Source: SYFT01 sp964471115 (lineage in GTDB: Bacteria > Acidobacteriota > Vicinamibacteria > Vicinamibacterales > SCN-69-37). From it: a stretch of DNA of 64,000 nucleotides. Each line of letters opens with the position of its first letter. The first letter of the stretch is position 1. The notes under the pieces were generated by a model. The model worked only from the letters and a program-made list of their open reading frames with translations. It did not search any database and was not told the origin of the DNA. A program made the position numbers and the translations under genes. Below are positions 15,194-25,003 of the stretch, one piece after another. The stretch lies in NCBI GenBank assembly GCA_964471115.1, contig CAYYFE010000009.1, forward strand, positions 1 to 64,000, in the 5' to 3' direction.

Positions 15194-17605
15194 CTACTCG
15201 GCTCTGAGCGCGCGCGCCGGGTCGATGCGCGACGCGCGTATGGCGGGCACCAGGCCGGCCAGCGCCGCCACGCCCACGAGCACAGCCGCGGTGCCGGCAA
15301 ACACCCACGGATCCCGCGGCGAGGTGGCGAACAGCAGCGCCTCGACCACACGCGACAGCAGCAGAGCCGCCACGCCGCCGATGGCCACGCCGGTGCCGGC
15401 CAGCGCCAGCGTGTTGAGCACGATCTGCCGGCGGACCTCGGCCGCCGTCGCCCCCAGCGCCATGCGCACGCCAATCTCCGCCGTGCGCTGGCCGACGTGA
15501 TACGAGACGACGCCGTACAGGCCCAGGCACGCCAGCACGAGCGCAAACGTCGAGAAGCCCGCGATCAACTCAACGAGGAAACGCAGGGGCGACACGGACC
15601 GGTCGACGAGTGACCCGACCGTGCGCGTCTCGGTGAGGGCGACACGCGCGTCCACCTCGCGCAGGGCCGTCCGCAGCGCGCCGGCGGCCGGAGGCTCGGG
15701 CGCGCCCCGCACGATGAGGTCGCTGCCAATCGCGCCGCCACGCGCCATGTCGAGGTACAGCTGATTCACCGGGCGCTCATCCAGCCGCGCCTGCCGCACA
15801 TCGTCCACCACGCCGACAATCGTGAGCGGGCGGCCGTTGGTCATGGCCGGCCGTCCGATCGGATCCTCGCCTGGGTACAAGGCCTCGGCCAGGGCGCGGT
15901 TGATGATGGCGGGATGACGCGGTGCTATGGGATCGCCATCCAGAAGATCACGTCCCGCGATCACGCGGATCCCCATCGCGGTCAGGTAGCCAGGGCTGAC
16001 GATGTACACGAACGCGCTGGGCGCGGTGCCGGGCGGATATTGCACGCCGGGCACCACGACGCCCCACGTGCGATTGCGATCGAGCGGCAGGGCATCCGTG
16101 AATCCGGCCGCCTCGACCCCGGGCATCGCCTGCACGCGCTGCCGGATCTCCCGGACCAGCGCGTTGCGCTGCGGCGGACTGAGTTCGGTGGGCATTTCAA
16201 TGCGCGCCGCGGTGGCGCCGGCCGGCTCGAATCCGAGATCCACATCGAGCAGCGCGAGAAAGCTGCGGCCCAGCAGGCCCGCGCCCACGAGCAGCACCGC
16301 CGCCAGGGCCACTTCGGCCACCACGAGGACGCGTCGAATCCACGTCTGCGCCGCGGAGTCGACCGTGCCGCGCCCCTGTTCAGTCAGCGCGGTCTGCGGC
16401 GACTGCCCCGAGAGCCGCACGGCGGGCACTACCGAGCCGGCGATGCCGGTGACGACCGCGACGACCACCGTCACCGCCAGAGCGACGATGTCGACGCGCG
16501 CGTAATGCAGCAGCGGCACACTCACGGCGTCGCCCTGCGTCACCCACAGCGTGATGCCGTACGCCAGCGGCGCGCCCAGCAGCGCGCCGGCGCCCGACAG
16601 CAGCAGGCCCTCGGTCAGCACCTGCTGGAACAGCCGCCTCCGATCTGCGCCCAGCGCGCCGCGCACCGCGAACTCCCGGCGGCGTGATGACGCGCGTGCC
16701 AGCAGCAGATTCGTCACGTTCGCGCAGACGATCAGCAGTACCACGCCCACCGCGGCCCACAAGACCAGCAGCGATTGGCGTACGCCGCCGCTCACGTGCG
16801 TGCGCAGATCGGTCAGGTTCACGCCCACCGCACCCAGCGCCGGACGTTGCTCGCGGAGCGTCGGGAGCAGCGTCGCAAACTCCGCGCGTGCCTGGTCCAC
16901 CGTGACGCCGGGCCGCAGTCGTCCCACTAACGCGATCGTGTTGCCCAGCGGCCGCAGGAACTCGAGGTCGGCCGGGAAGATCACATCGACGGCCACGCCT
17001 GGCGTGAAGATCGAGGAAAAGTCGAACGAGCCCGGCAACACGCCCACCACCGGAACCGCAGCGTTGTTGATCGTCACGGTGCGGCCGACGACGGCCGGGT
17101 CGGCGTTGAAACGCCGGCGCCAGAACGCATCAGTCAGCAGGATGCCCTTGATCGTGGGGCCCCGATGGTCGTCGCCGGTGAACAGGCGGCCTGCCTGCGG
17201 CGTCACGCCCAGCAACTCGAGGAAGCCCGGGCCCACATCGGCGGCCGCCAGCCGCTCCGGCACGGCGCCCTCGGTCATCGTGCGACTGAAGAAACCCGAG
17301 AAGGCGAAATAGGGCGCCATCGCCTCGAACGATGTCGAGTGACGCGCGAACTCCTCGTACCAGTCGACCCGGAACGTCACGCCGCTCATGCCGCGGGTGC
17401 CGGTGTTGGCGATCCACACGAGCCGGTCCGCGTCGGCCACCGGCAGCGGCCGCAGCAGGATGGGATTGACCAGACTGAACACCGCCGTGTTGGCGCCGAT
17501 GCCGAGCGCCAGAATCAGCACGGCCAGCAGCGACACGCCGGGGTGCCGCCGGAACCCTCGCAACGCATACCCGACGTCCTCTCGAACGCGGTCGGCCAAG
17601 GTCAT
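15194..17605 (-). CDS. ADOP-type ABC transporter permease (MacB/FtsX-like)
   Basis: This is an ~803-residue protein with two MacB periplasmic-core plus FtsX repeats. The first helix contains LILALGIGANTAVFSLVN, the hallmark of this family, followed by a periplasmic domain and helices with RASSRRREFAVRGALGADR; the second half ends with AEIGVRMALGATAAEVRRQI and IRASRIDPARALRAE. The start is ATG 17605. No ATP-binding subunit lies nearby, as is usual for acidobacterial orphan permeases. Substrate is unknown; macrolide or lipoprotein export are family precedents. It is divergent from the dehydrogenase gene. Confidence 0.9.
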   Translation of the reverse strand: MTLADRVREDVGYALRGFRRHPGVSLLAVLILALGIGANTAVFSLVNPILLRPLPVADADRLVWIANTGTRGMSGVTFRVDWYEEFARHSTSFEAMAPYFAFSGFFSRTMTEGAVPERLAAADVGPGFLELLGVTPQAGRLFTGDDHRGPTIKGILLTDAFWRRRFNADPAVVGRTVTINNAAVPVVGVLPGSFDFSSIFTPGVAVDVIFPADLEFLRPLGNTIALVGRLRPGVTVDQARAEFATLLPTLREQRPALGAVGVNLTDLRTHVSGGVRQSLLVLWAAVGVVLLIVCANVTNLLLARASSRRREFAVRGALGADRRRLFQQVLTEGLLLSGAGALLGAPLAYGITLWVTQGDAVSVPLLHYARVDIVALAVTVVVAVVTGIAGSVVPAVRLSGQSPQTALTEQGRGTVDSAAQTWIRRVLVVAEVALAAVLLVGAGLLGRSFLALLDVDLGFEPAGATAARIEMPTELSPPQRNALVREIRQRVQAMPGVEAAGFTDALPLDRNRTWGVVVPGVQYPPGTAPSAFVYIVSPGYLTAMGIRVIAGRDLLDGDPIAPRHPAIINRALAEALYPGEDPIGRPAMTNGRPLTIVGVVDDVRQARLDERPVNQLYLDMARGGAIGSDLIVRGAPEPPAAGALRTALREVDARVALTETRTVGSLVDRSVSPLRFLVELIAGFSTFALVLACLGLYGVVSYHVGQRTAEIGVRMALGATAAEVRRQIVLNTLALAGTGVAIGGVAALLLSRVVEALLFATSPRDPWVFAGTAAVLVGVAALAGLVPAIRASRIDPARALRAE

Positions 17606-17636
17606 GGGCGCATATCGTGTCAGAATCGGGGTGTCT

Positions 17637-18821
17637 ATGGCGACCAAGGCCCGATTCAACTGGAGTGACCCGTTCCTGCTCGATCAGCAGCTGTCCGACG
17701 ATGAGCGGATGATTCGCGACACGGCGCGCGCGTACTGCAAGGACAAACTGCTGCCGCGTGTCCTCGAGTCATTCCGTCACGAACGGACCGACATCACGAT
17801 CTTCCGTGAGTTCGGCGCGCTCGACATGCTGGGCATCGTCATTCCCGAGGAGTACGGCGGCGCGGGTCTCAACTACGTGTCGTACGGCCTGGTGGCGCGT
17901 GAGGTGGAACGCATCGACTCGGGCTTCCGCTCGATGATGAGCGTCCAGGGGTCGCTGGTCATGGTGCCCATCAACGAGTTCGGCACCGACGCCCAGAAGC
18001 GGAAGTTCCTGCCGAAGCTGGCGACCGGTGAGTGGATCGGGTGTTTCGGCCTGACCGAGCCGAATCACGGTTCCGATCCCGGCGGCATGACGACGCGCGC
18101 CAAGGCGGTGGATGGCGGCTACCTCCTCTCGGGTTCCAAGACCTGGATCACCAACAGTCCGGTGGCCGACGTCTTCATCGTCTGGGCCAAGGACGATGCG
18201 GACGAAATTCGGGGGTTCGTCCTCGAAAAGGGGATGAAAGGGCTGACCGCGCCGGCCATTCACGGCAAGGTGGGCCTGCGCACCAGCATCACGGGTGAGA
18301 TCGTGATGGACAACGTGTTCTGTCCCGAGGAGAACGCGTTTCCTGACGTCCGCGGACTCAAGGGGCCGTTTACGTGCCTCAACAGCGCGCGGTACGGCAT
18401 TGCGTGGGGCGCGTTGGGCGCGGCGGAGGACTGCTGGCTGCGCGCGCGGGCGTACGTGCTCGAACGCAAACAGTTCGGTCGTCCGTTAGCGGCCAATCAG
18501 CTGATCCAGAAGAAGCTGGCGGACATGCAGACCGAGATTGCGCTGGGTCTGCAGGGCTGCCTCCGTCTGGGCCGCATGAAGGATGAAGGCACGGCGGCCG
18601 TCGAAATCACCTCGCTGCTCAAGCGCAACTCGTGCGGCAAGGCGCTCGACATCGCGCGCGCGGCGCGCGACATGATGGGCGGCAACGGGATCGTCGATGA
18701 GTTCGGCGTGATCCGTCACGTCGTGAACCTCGAGGTGGTCAACACCTACGAGGGCACTCACGATATTCACGCCCTGATCCTCGGGCGCGCCCAGACCGGA
18801 ATCGCGGCGTTCGCCAACTGA
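17637..18821 (+). CDS. gcdH: Glutaryl-CoA dehydrogenase
   Basis: This FAD-dependent acyl-CoA dehydrogenase has 394 residues. GCFGLTEPNHGSDPGGM and KTWITNSPVADVFIVWAK form the FAD/substrate region. The C-terminal VVNTYEGTHDIHALILGRA has the catalytic Glu in TYEGT, with the HDIHALILGR tail typical of glutaryl-CoA rather than short-chain enzymes. It converts glutaryl-CoA to crotonyl-CoA in Lys/Trp and aromatic breakdown. ATG 17637 is used; a GTG six bases upstream is possible. It stands alone. Confidence 0.9.
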   Translation: MATKARFNWSDPFLLDQQLSDDERMIRDTARAYCKDKLLPRVLESFRHERTDITIFREFGALDMLGIVIPEEYGGAGLNYVSYGLVAREVERIDSGFRSMMSVQGSLVMVPINEFGTDAQKRKFLPKLATGEWIGCFGLTEPNHGSDPGGMTTRAKAVDGGYLLSGSKTWITNSPVADVFIVWAKDDADEIRGFVLEKGMKGLTAPAIHGKVGLRTSITGEIVMDNVFCPEENAFPDVRGLKGPFTCLNSARYGIAWGALGAAEDCWLRARAYVLERKQFGRPLAANQLIQKKLADMQTEIALGLQGCLRLGRMKDEGTAAVEITSLLKRNSCGKALDIARAARDMMGGNGIVDEFGVIRHVVNLEVVNTYEGTHDIHALILGRAQTGIAAFAN

Positions 18822-19003
18822 CCGGCCCGGGGGGCCGGCCCCAGGAATCGCGGATTTCCGGCCTGAAAACGTGATCTTCGCCTGGCTTCGCCCCCAGGTT
18901 GCCCACCAGATTTCGCACGGTTGTAACCGGACAGTTACGTCAGGATCGGGTAACGTTTGTACGTTTGTCCGAGAGGACTGGTGCAGCACAAGTGAGGACC
19001 TAT

Positions 19004-22000
19004 ATGACTGAGTGGCTACTTCGGGGGAGCAGACTCGGCCTTGCCGTGATGGTGATGCTGGGAGTGACCACGATTGCGTCGGCACAGGGCGTGACGACAA
19101 GCGGCATCGTGGGCGTGGTGAAGGACCAGCAGGGGCTGGCGGTGCCGGGCGTGACCGTGATGGCGACCCACGTGCCGTCGGGCACGGTGTACACGGCCGT
19201 GACACAGGCCGACGGCCGGTACGCGATTCCGGGCATGCGCGTCGGCGGGCCGTACAAGGTGGAAGCGACGCTCAGCGGGTTCCAGCCCGCGGTTCGCGAC
19301 AACCTGAACCTGACGCTGGGCGTCAACGCCGACGTCGATCTGACGCTGGCGGTGGCCGCGGCGGCCGAGACCGTGACGGTCACGGCGACGGCCGATCCCG
19401 TGTTCAGCTCGAACCGCACCGGCGCGGCGACGGCCGTGACGCGGCAGAACCTCGAGACCATGCCGACCCACAGCGGCCGGCTCGAGTCGTTCGTGCGCCT
19501 CACGCCGCAGTCGTCGGGCGGTCTCACGTTCGGTCAGGACAACCGCCTGAACAACATCACGGTGGACGGGTCCTACTTCAACAACTCGTTCGGCCTGGGC
19601 GGCGCGCCCGGCGACCGCACGGGTGTGGCGCCCATCTCGGTCGACTCCATCGAGCAGGTGCAGGTCAACATCGCGCCGTATGACGTGCGGCAGGGCAACT
19701 TCATCGGCGCCGGCGTGAACACGGTTACGCGCAGCGGCACGAACCAGTTCACCGGGTCGGCGTATTACCAGTTCCGCAACGACAGCCTGGTGGGCAAGAA
19801 GTCGAACGGCATCGACTTCAACCCCGGCACGTTCGAATACAAGAACTACGGGTTCACCTCGGGCGGGCGGATCGTCCGCAATCGCGCGTTCTACTTCGCG
19901 AACTTCGAGGATGAGGCCGACACGCGTCCCGGCACGACGTGGCGCGCCAACACCGGCGGCGAGGCCGTCACCGGCCAGGTCACGCGCGTGCTCGCGTCGG
20001 ATCTGAACGCGCTCAGCAGCTTCCTGTCGTCGAACTTCAACTATGAGACGGGCGACTACCAGGGGTACGACCACGAGACGCCCGCGCGCCGCATCCTGCT
20101 CAAGACGGACCTGAACCTGACGGATCGGCATCGCGCGAGCCTGCGGTACACGCACCTGGATTCGGACACCGACGTGTTGATGTCCGACTCGTCGTCGCTG
20201 GGCTTCGGCAACCGCCGGACGCGCAACACGGCGCTTAACTTCCGCAACTCGAACTACAAGATTCTCGAGAACATCCGTTCCTTCATCGGCCAGATCAACA
20301 GTGTCATCGGCACGAACATGTCGAACACGCTGATTGCCGGCTACACCAAGCAGGACGAAAGCCGCGACTCGCTCGGCACGTTCTTCCCGATGGTCGACAT
20401 CCTGAACGGCGGCTCGACCTACACCAGCTTCGGGTTCGAGCCGTTCACGCCGAACAACGAACTGCGGTACAACACGTTCCAGATCCAGAACAACTTCACG
20501 ATGCTCAAGGGCCGCCACACGATTACGGTGGGCGCGTCCTACGAGCGGTACGAGTCGGAGAACGTGTTCTTCCCCGGGTCGCAGAGCGTGTACGTCTACA
20601 ACTCGCTGGCGGACTTCTACACCGACGCGCAGGGCTACCTGGCCAACCCGAACCGGACGACCTCGCCCGTGACGCTGCGCCGCTTCCAGGTGCGCTGGGC
20701 GAACATCCCCGGCATGGAGAAGCCCATCCAGCCGCTCGAGGTGCAGTACACCAGCCTGTATGCGCAGGACGAGTTCCGGATGCGTCCGGACCTGACGATT
20801 ACGGCCGGCGTCCGCATGGACGTGGCGGCGTTCGGGGACACCGCGTTCACCAACTCGGTGGCCGATGCGCTGACGTTCCGTGATCCGTCGGGCAACTCGA
20901 TTCAGTACTCGACCGGCAAGTTGCCCGACGCGACGCCGCTGTGGTCGCCGCGCGTGGGCTTCAATTGGAACGTCAACGGCACGGGCCGCACGCAGGTGCG
21001 CGGCGGCACGGGCGTGTTCACCGGCAAGCCGGCCTACGTGTGGATTTCGAACCAGATCGGCAACACCGGCGTGCTGACGGGTTTCGAACAGCTCGACAAC
21101 ACCACGGCGCGCCCGTTCAACCCGAATCCGGATCGCTACAAGCCGGCCACGGTCACCGGCGCGCCCGCGTCGAGCTTCGAGCTGGCGCTGACCGCGCCCG
21201 ACTTCAAGTTCCCGCAGGTGTGGCGCTCGAACCTCGCCGTCGACCAGCGGGTGTTCGGCGACTGGACGGCCACCGTCGAGTTCCTCTACAGCAAGGACAT
21301 CAACGGCATCTCGTACCACAACGCGAACCTCGCGGCGGCCAACAGCGCGTTCGTCGGCGCCGACAACCGGCCCCGGTGGGTGGGCAGCAACCGCATCCAC
21401 TCGTTCGTGTCCAGCAACATCGTGATGGGCAACGACAACGCGGGGTCGGCGTGGAACGTCGCGGCCTCGATCGACCGCGCGTTCCGCAACGGCTTCCTGT
21501 TCAAGGCGGCCTACAGCTACGGCGAAACGAAGAACCTGATTGACCCGGGCTCCATCGCGTCCGGCTCCTGGACCAACAACCAGCAGTATGGCGACCCGAA
21601 CCAGCCGGCCATCGGCTTCTCGTCGAGCACGCTGGGTCACCGGGTGTTCGGTGCGGCCACGTTCAGCCGCGACTGGTTCAAGTTCGGCGGCACCACCGTG
21701 TCGCTGTTCTGGGAAGGCGTGACGCGCGGCGTGACCAGCTACACGTTCAACGGCGACCTCAACGGCGACAGCAACTCGAGCAACGACCTGATCTACATCC
21801 CGCGCGACACGTCGGAGATGAACTTCACGGCGTTCACCTCGGGCGGCGTCACCTACACGGCCGACCAGCAGGCGCAGGCCTGGGACGCGTACATCAGCCA
21901 GGATCCGTACCTGAGCAAGAACCGCGGCAAGTACGCCGAGCGCAACGGCGTCCGCCTGCCGATGGTCTTCCGCATGGACTTCGGCTTCCAGCAGGATCTG

Positions 22001-22267
22001 TTCGCGGATCTCGGCGGCCGTCGGCACACGCTGAAGTTCCGGTTCGACATCCTGAACGTGAACAACCTGCTCAACAACAAGTGGGGCGTGGGCCAGTCGC
22101 TGATTTCGAACCAGCCGCTGACCAACCCCGGTGTCGACTCGCAGGGCCGCGCGACGTACCGTCTGCGCGTGGTGAACGGCGCGTTGATGAACACCACGTT
22201 CCAGAAGAGCGCCGGCACCGGCGACCTCTGGCGCATGCAGTTCACGCTGCGCTACCTGTTCAACTGA
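19004..22267 (+). CDS. TonB-dependent receptor with carboxypeptidase-regulatory-like N-terminal domain
   Basis: This 1087-residue outer-membrane protein has a signal peptide ending ASAQG. Residues about 30-115 form a CarboxypepD_reg-like beta domain (GIVGVVKDQQGLAVPGVTV, ADGRYAIPGM). The plug follows (NNITVDGSYFNNSFG, QVNIAPYDVRQGNFIGAGVN), then a long beta-barrel ending in MQFTLRYLFN with a terminal aromatic-Asn. Such receptors are abundant in Acidobacteriota and take up large ligands, probably glycans or peptides. No TonB box or partner SusD gene is visible. A strong terminator follows. Confidence 0.92.
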   Translation: MTEWLLRGSRLGLAVMVMLGVTTIASAQGVTTSGIVGVVKDQQGLAVPGVTVMATHVPSGTVYTAVTQADGRYAIPGMRVGGPYKVEATLSGFQPAVRDNLNLTLGVNADVDLTLAVAAAAETVTVTATADPVFSSNRTGAATAVTRQNLETMPTHSGRLESFVRLTPQSSGGLTFGQDNRLNNITVDGSYFNNSFGLGGAPGDRTGVAPISVDSIEQVQVNIAPYDVRQGNFIGAGVNTVTRSGTNQFTGSAYYQFRNDSLVGKKSNGIDFNPGTFEYKNYGFTSGGRIVRNRAFYFANFEDEADTRPGTTWRANTGGEAVTGQVTRVLASDLNALSSFLSSNFNYETGDYQGYDHETPARRILLKTDLNLTDRHRASLRYTHLDSDTDVLMSDSSSLGFGNRRTRNTALNFRNSNYKILENIRSFIGQINSVIGTNMSNTLIAGYTKQDESRDSLGTFFPMVDILNGGSTYTSFGFEPFTPNNELRYNTFQIQNNFTMLKGRHTITVGASYERYESENVFFPGSQSVYVYNSLADFYTDAQGYLANPNRTTSPVTLRRFQVRWANIPGMEKPIQPLEVQYTSLYAQDEFRMRPDLTITAGVRMDVAAFGDTAFTNSVADALTFRDPSGNSIQYSTGKLPDATPLWSPRVGFNWNVNGTGRTQVRGGTGVFTGKPAYVWISNQIGNTGVLTGFEQLDNTTARPFNPNPDRYKPATVTGAPASSFELALTAPDFKFPQVWRSNLAVDQRVFGDWTATVEFLYSKDINGISYHNANLAAANSAFVGADNRPRWVGSNRIHSFVSSNIVMGNDNAGSAWNVAASIDRAFRNGFLFKAAYSYGETKNLIDPGSIASGSWTNNQQYGDPNQPAIGFSSSTLGHRVFGAATFSRDWFKFGGTTVSLFWEGVTRGVTSYTFNGDLNGDSNSSNDLIYIPRDTSEMNFTAFTSGGVTYTADQQAQAWDAYISQDPYLSKNRGKYAERNGVRLPMVFRMDFGFQQDLFADLGGRRHTLKFRFDILNVNNLLNNKWGVGQSLISNQPLTNPGVDSQGRATYRLRVVNGALMNTTFQKSAGTGDLWRMQFTLRYLFN

Positions 22268-22313
22268 GGGAGCGAACCGCGCGCTCACGAGCAGCGCGCG
22301 CGACGAACAACGG

Positions 22314-22348
22314 GAGGGCCGGGGCTTCAGCCCCGGCCCTCGTTTTTT
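22314..22348 (+). terminator. Rho-independent terminator of the TonB receptor gene
   Basis: A perfect 12-bp stem, GAGGGCCGGGGC with GCCCCGGCCCTC, encloses a TTCA loop and is followed by G and six T residues. It lies 47 bp after the receptor's stop codon and also faces the convergent arginase-like gene. Confidence 0.93.
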
Positions 22349-22357
22349 GGACCGGCC

Positions 22358-23188
22358 TCATCCGCAGCACGACCGCGCCTGCGCGCCCTTGAGCGCCGTC
22401 ACCAGGCGCTCCCGATCGCGGGCCTCGCGGTCGCAGTACTCCAGCACGCTCAGTCCGACGACATCGAAATGGCGATGGAGCGCGCCGATCGTGTCCGCCA
22501 TGGCGGCCAGCGTCGGTCCCCCGGGTACCTGGTAATAGCTGCTCCGGAAGTCCTGCGGATCGATGACGTCCACGTCGAAGTGCACGTAGACATGGTGGCA
22601 TCCCGATCGCTGCAGTGTGTCCAGCAGGCGTTCGGGCGCGTCACAGACGTCAGGGCCCAGCCACGTGGCCTCGCTGCGGCCGATGAACGCGTGTTCGGCC
22701 GGGTCCAGATCACGTGCGCCGACGATGAACACCTGGTGGGGGTTGAGCGGCCGGCCGATGGCCGTCGTCATCGCCTCAGGGCCGTCGCCCAGCAGCGTCC
22801 GCAGCACCATGCCGTGGAAATGGCCGCTGGGTGACGAGGCCGGGGTATTCAGGTCGGCGTGGGCGTCGAGCCACACCACCGCCAGGTCATCGCCGTAGCG
22901 CTCGTGCAGGTATGCGACCGGCGCCACTTCCACGCCGCACGTGCCCCCGACGACGACCAGCCGTTCGGCCTGGATCGCGCGCAGGGCCTCAATGGCGCCG
23001 GCCAGCCGCGGCGCCATCGAGGCCAGTCCCTTGACGCCCGCGTCCACGACCAGCGCCTCGTCGCGGGGCGCATCGATGGTCAGGTCCGGCCCCTCCGGCC
23101 ACCACGCGCCGGCCAGGGCCACCGCCCCGTCGTGAACCGTGTTCGACAGGCCACACCCCTGCCACTCCGGCATGAGGACTTTCAACAT
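22358..23188 (-). CDS. Arginase/agmatinase-family protein with altered metal site
   Basis: The 276-residue protein has the ureohydrolase fold. The metal motifs WLDAHADLNTP and VHFDVDVIDP are intact, but the first motif, normally GGDHS, reads VVGGTCGVEVAP, so the usual His ligand and preceding Asp are missing. A Cys at this site is known in a divergent arginase-like group. It may hydrolyse a guanidino compound other than arginine, or bind one metal less tightly. The start at ATG 23188 excludes the 9-bp repeat upstream. Convergent with the receptor gene. Confidence 0.8.
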   Translation of the reverse strand: MLKVLMPEWQGCGLSNTVHDGAVALAGAWWPEGPDLTIDAPRDEALVVDAGVKGLASMAPRLAGAIEALRAIQAERLVVVGGTCGVEVAPVAYLHERYGDDLAVVWLDAHADLNTPASSPSGHFHGMVLRTLLGDGPEAMTTAIGRPLNPHQVFIVGARDLDPAEHAFIGRSEATWLGPDVCDAPERLLDTLQRSGCHHVYVHFDVDVIDPQDFRSSYYQVPGGPTLAAMADTIGALHRHFDVVGLSVLEYCDREARDRERLVTALKGAQARSCCG

Positions 23189-23242
23189 CCTGCCGATTAT
23201 CCGCTGTTCCGCGGCCGCCGGACCCGGCCGCGCTACGGGTGA

Positions 23243-23290
23243 CTCGCCACCTCGCCACCTCGCCACCTCGCCACCTCGCCACCTCGTCAT
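23243..23290. repeat. 9-bp tandem repeat (CTCGCCACC), second array
   Basis: Five to six near-perfect units of the motif also seen at 11010-11073. The array fills the gap between two divergent genes, so it lies in or next to both promoters. Confidence 0.8.
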
Positions 23291-23303
23291 CTAACATGGG
23301 TGT

Positions 23304-24542
23304 GTGAAGTCGGACGTAGTCGTCATTGGTGGCGGGGTGGTCGGCGTCGCGTGTGCGGTCGAGCTGGCCCGTCGTGGCGTCCAGGTCACCGTCGTCGAGC
23401 GGGATCGGGTGGGGTTCGGATGTTCGTACGGCAACGCCGGGTGGCTCACGCCGTCCCAGGCCGTGCCGCTGGCCAACCCGGCCATGTTGCTCAAGTCGTT
23501 CAAGTGGATGCTCGATCCCGAGAGTCCGCTGTACATCCAGCCGAGACTCGATCCGGCCTTCCTGCGATGGCTGCTGGAGTTCCTGCTGGCCTCGCGCAAG
23601 GCGAAGTTCGAGCGCGGCGCCGCGGCGCTGGTCGAGTTGTGCCGCGTCAGCACGGACCTGTGGGAAGACGTCGCGACGCGCGCGCCGGAGTCGTTCGGCT
23701 TCGAGCGGCACGGCCTGCTGGCGGTCTACGAACATGCCGCCTCGCTCGAGGCGGCCAAGCCGGGCATCGATCTCGTCTGCCGTTCGGGTGTGCGCGCTGA
23801 GCGCTGGTCAGCCGATGAAGTCCGCGAGAAGGAGCCGGCGATCGTGGGCCCCCAGGTTGGCGGGTACTTCTATCCGGACGATGCCCATTGTGAGCCGTAC
23901 CGGGCGGTCAAGGCCCTCGAGGCCGAGGGGCGGGCTGCCGGGGTGACGTTCCTCGAAGGCACCGAGGTCTACGGCATTGCGGAGGCCGCCGGTGGCCGGC
24001 GGCTCACGACGACCCGCGGCGACATACACGCCGGTCAGATTGTGGTGGCCACCGGACCGTGGTCCGAAGCGCTGGGGCGCATGCTGGGCTTCCGCCTGCC
24101 GGTCATCGGCGCGAAGGGGTACTCGCTCGTGCTGCCGCCGGCCAACCCGCATCCGAAGCGGTCCATTTATCTCATCGAGCGCAAGGTGGCGGTCAACCCG
24201 CACCACGACGCGCTGCGCATTGCCGGCACACTCGAGCTGGTGCGCAACGATTTCTCCATCAACGCCCGCCGCGTGGACGTCATCGTGCGCGGCGCCAAGG
24301 GCATGCTCAACATCGGGGACGCGCCGGTCGCGCGCGAGATCTGGCGCGGTCTGCGGCCGTGTACCCCCGATGGCATGCCCGCGATCGGCCGCGCCCGCGG
24401 CCGCGGCGACGTCTGGCTGGCCACCGGCCATCAGATGGCCGGTCTCAAGACTGCGCCGGGCACGGGCCTGCTGCTCGCGCAGCTGATGACCGGCGAGACG
24501 CCGCGATTTGATCCGGAGCCCTTCCGGGCGGATAGGTACTGA
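23304..24542 (+). CDS. FAD-dependent amino-acid dehydrogenase, DadA-like
   Basis: The start is GTG 23304. The N-terminal dinucleotide-binding motif VVVIGGGVVGVACAVELARRG and the FAD-binding GCSYGNAGWLTPSQ stretch are those of the D-amino-acid dehydrogenase small subunit (DadA) family. The C-terminal GLRPCTPDGMPAIGRARGRG and ATGHQMAGLKTAPGTG complete the DAO fold. It should oxidise a D-amino acid or D-hydroxyproline and pass electrons to the respiratory chain. The length (412 residues) fits. No proline racemase or other clue to substrate is adjacent. Confidence 0.85.
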   Translation: MKSDVVVIGGGVVGVACAVELARRGVQVTVVERDRVGFGCSYGNAGWLTPSQAVPLANPAMLLKSFKWMLDPESPLYIQPRLDPAFLRWLLEFLLASRKAKFERGAAALVELCRVSTDLWEDVATRAPESFGFERHGLLAVYEHAASLEAAKPGIDLVCRSGVRAERWSADEVREKEPAIVGPQVGGYFYPDDAHCEPYRAVKALEAEGRAAGVTFLEGTEVYGIAEAAGGRRLTTTRGDIHAGQIVVATGPWSEALGRMLGFRLPVIGAKGYSLVLPPANPHPKRSIYLIERKVAVNPHHDALRIAGTLELVRNDFSINARRVDVIVRGAKGMLNIGDAPVAREIWRGLRPCTPDGMPAIGRARGRGDVWLATGHQMAGLKTAPGTGLLLAQLMTGETPRFDPEPFRADRY

Positions 24543-24545
24543 AGG

Positions 24546-25003
24546 TTCACAGCGAGGACTGGAGGGCTGGGAGGCTCAGGGGCTTACTGATTCACAACGA
24601 GGACTGGAGAGCTGGGAGGCTGCGGGAAGATCGGCTCCAATGGCCGCATCTGGCAGTCGCTGCCTCCTGTCTGCATCCTCCGCCACGATCGGCCGGTCCG
24701 TAACCTCCCAGCCCTCCAGTGCTCGCTGTGAATCCGGCCAGTCCGTAAGCTCCCAGCCCTCCAGTGCTCGCTGTGAATCCGGCAGGTCCGTAACCTCCCA
24801 GCCCTCCAGTGCTCGTTGTGCATCCGGCAGGTCCGTAACCTCCCAGCCCTCCAGTGCTCGCTGTGAATCCGGCCGGTCCGCAGCCTCCCAGCCCTCCAGT
24901 GCTCGTTGTGAATCCGGCAGGCCCGTAACCTCCCAGCCCTCCAGTCCTCGCTGTGAATCAGTAGCCCCGTAAGCCTCCCGGCCCTCCAGTCCTCGCTGTG
25001 AAA
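24546..25003. repeat. 45-bp tandem array with inverted flanking units
   Basis: Seven units of 45 bp start at about 24696, 24741, 24786, 24831, 24876, 24921 and 24965; each holds CTCCCAGCCCTCCAGT and CTCGCTGTGAATCC. To the left, at 24546-24625, two units lie in the opposite orientation, so the whole region can fold into large hairpins. It fills the gap between two convergent genes. Because 45 is a multiple of three, both strands stay open, with 15-residue repeats; neither is called as a gene for want of other support. A relative occurs at 59428-59482. Confidence 0.9.

Noticed and set aside
15914..16687. Plus-strand 257-residue frame opposite the first ADOP gene
   Set aside because: Arg/His-rich antisense product with no family resemblance; the minus strand holds an intact permease.
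19016..22288. A 1090-residue open frame on the minus strand opposite the TonB receptor
   Set aside because: It is a by-product of high GC and biased third positions; the plus strand has a signal peptide, plug and barrel. The minus product is a low-complexity Arg/Val/Ala-rich sequence.
24546..25003. CRISPR array
   Set aside because: Units are contiguous with no variable spacers, and no cas gene is near.
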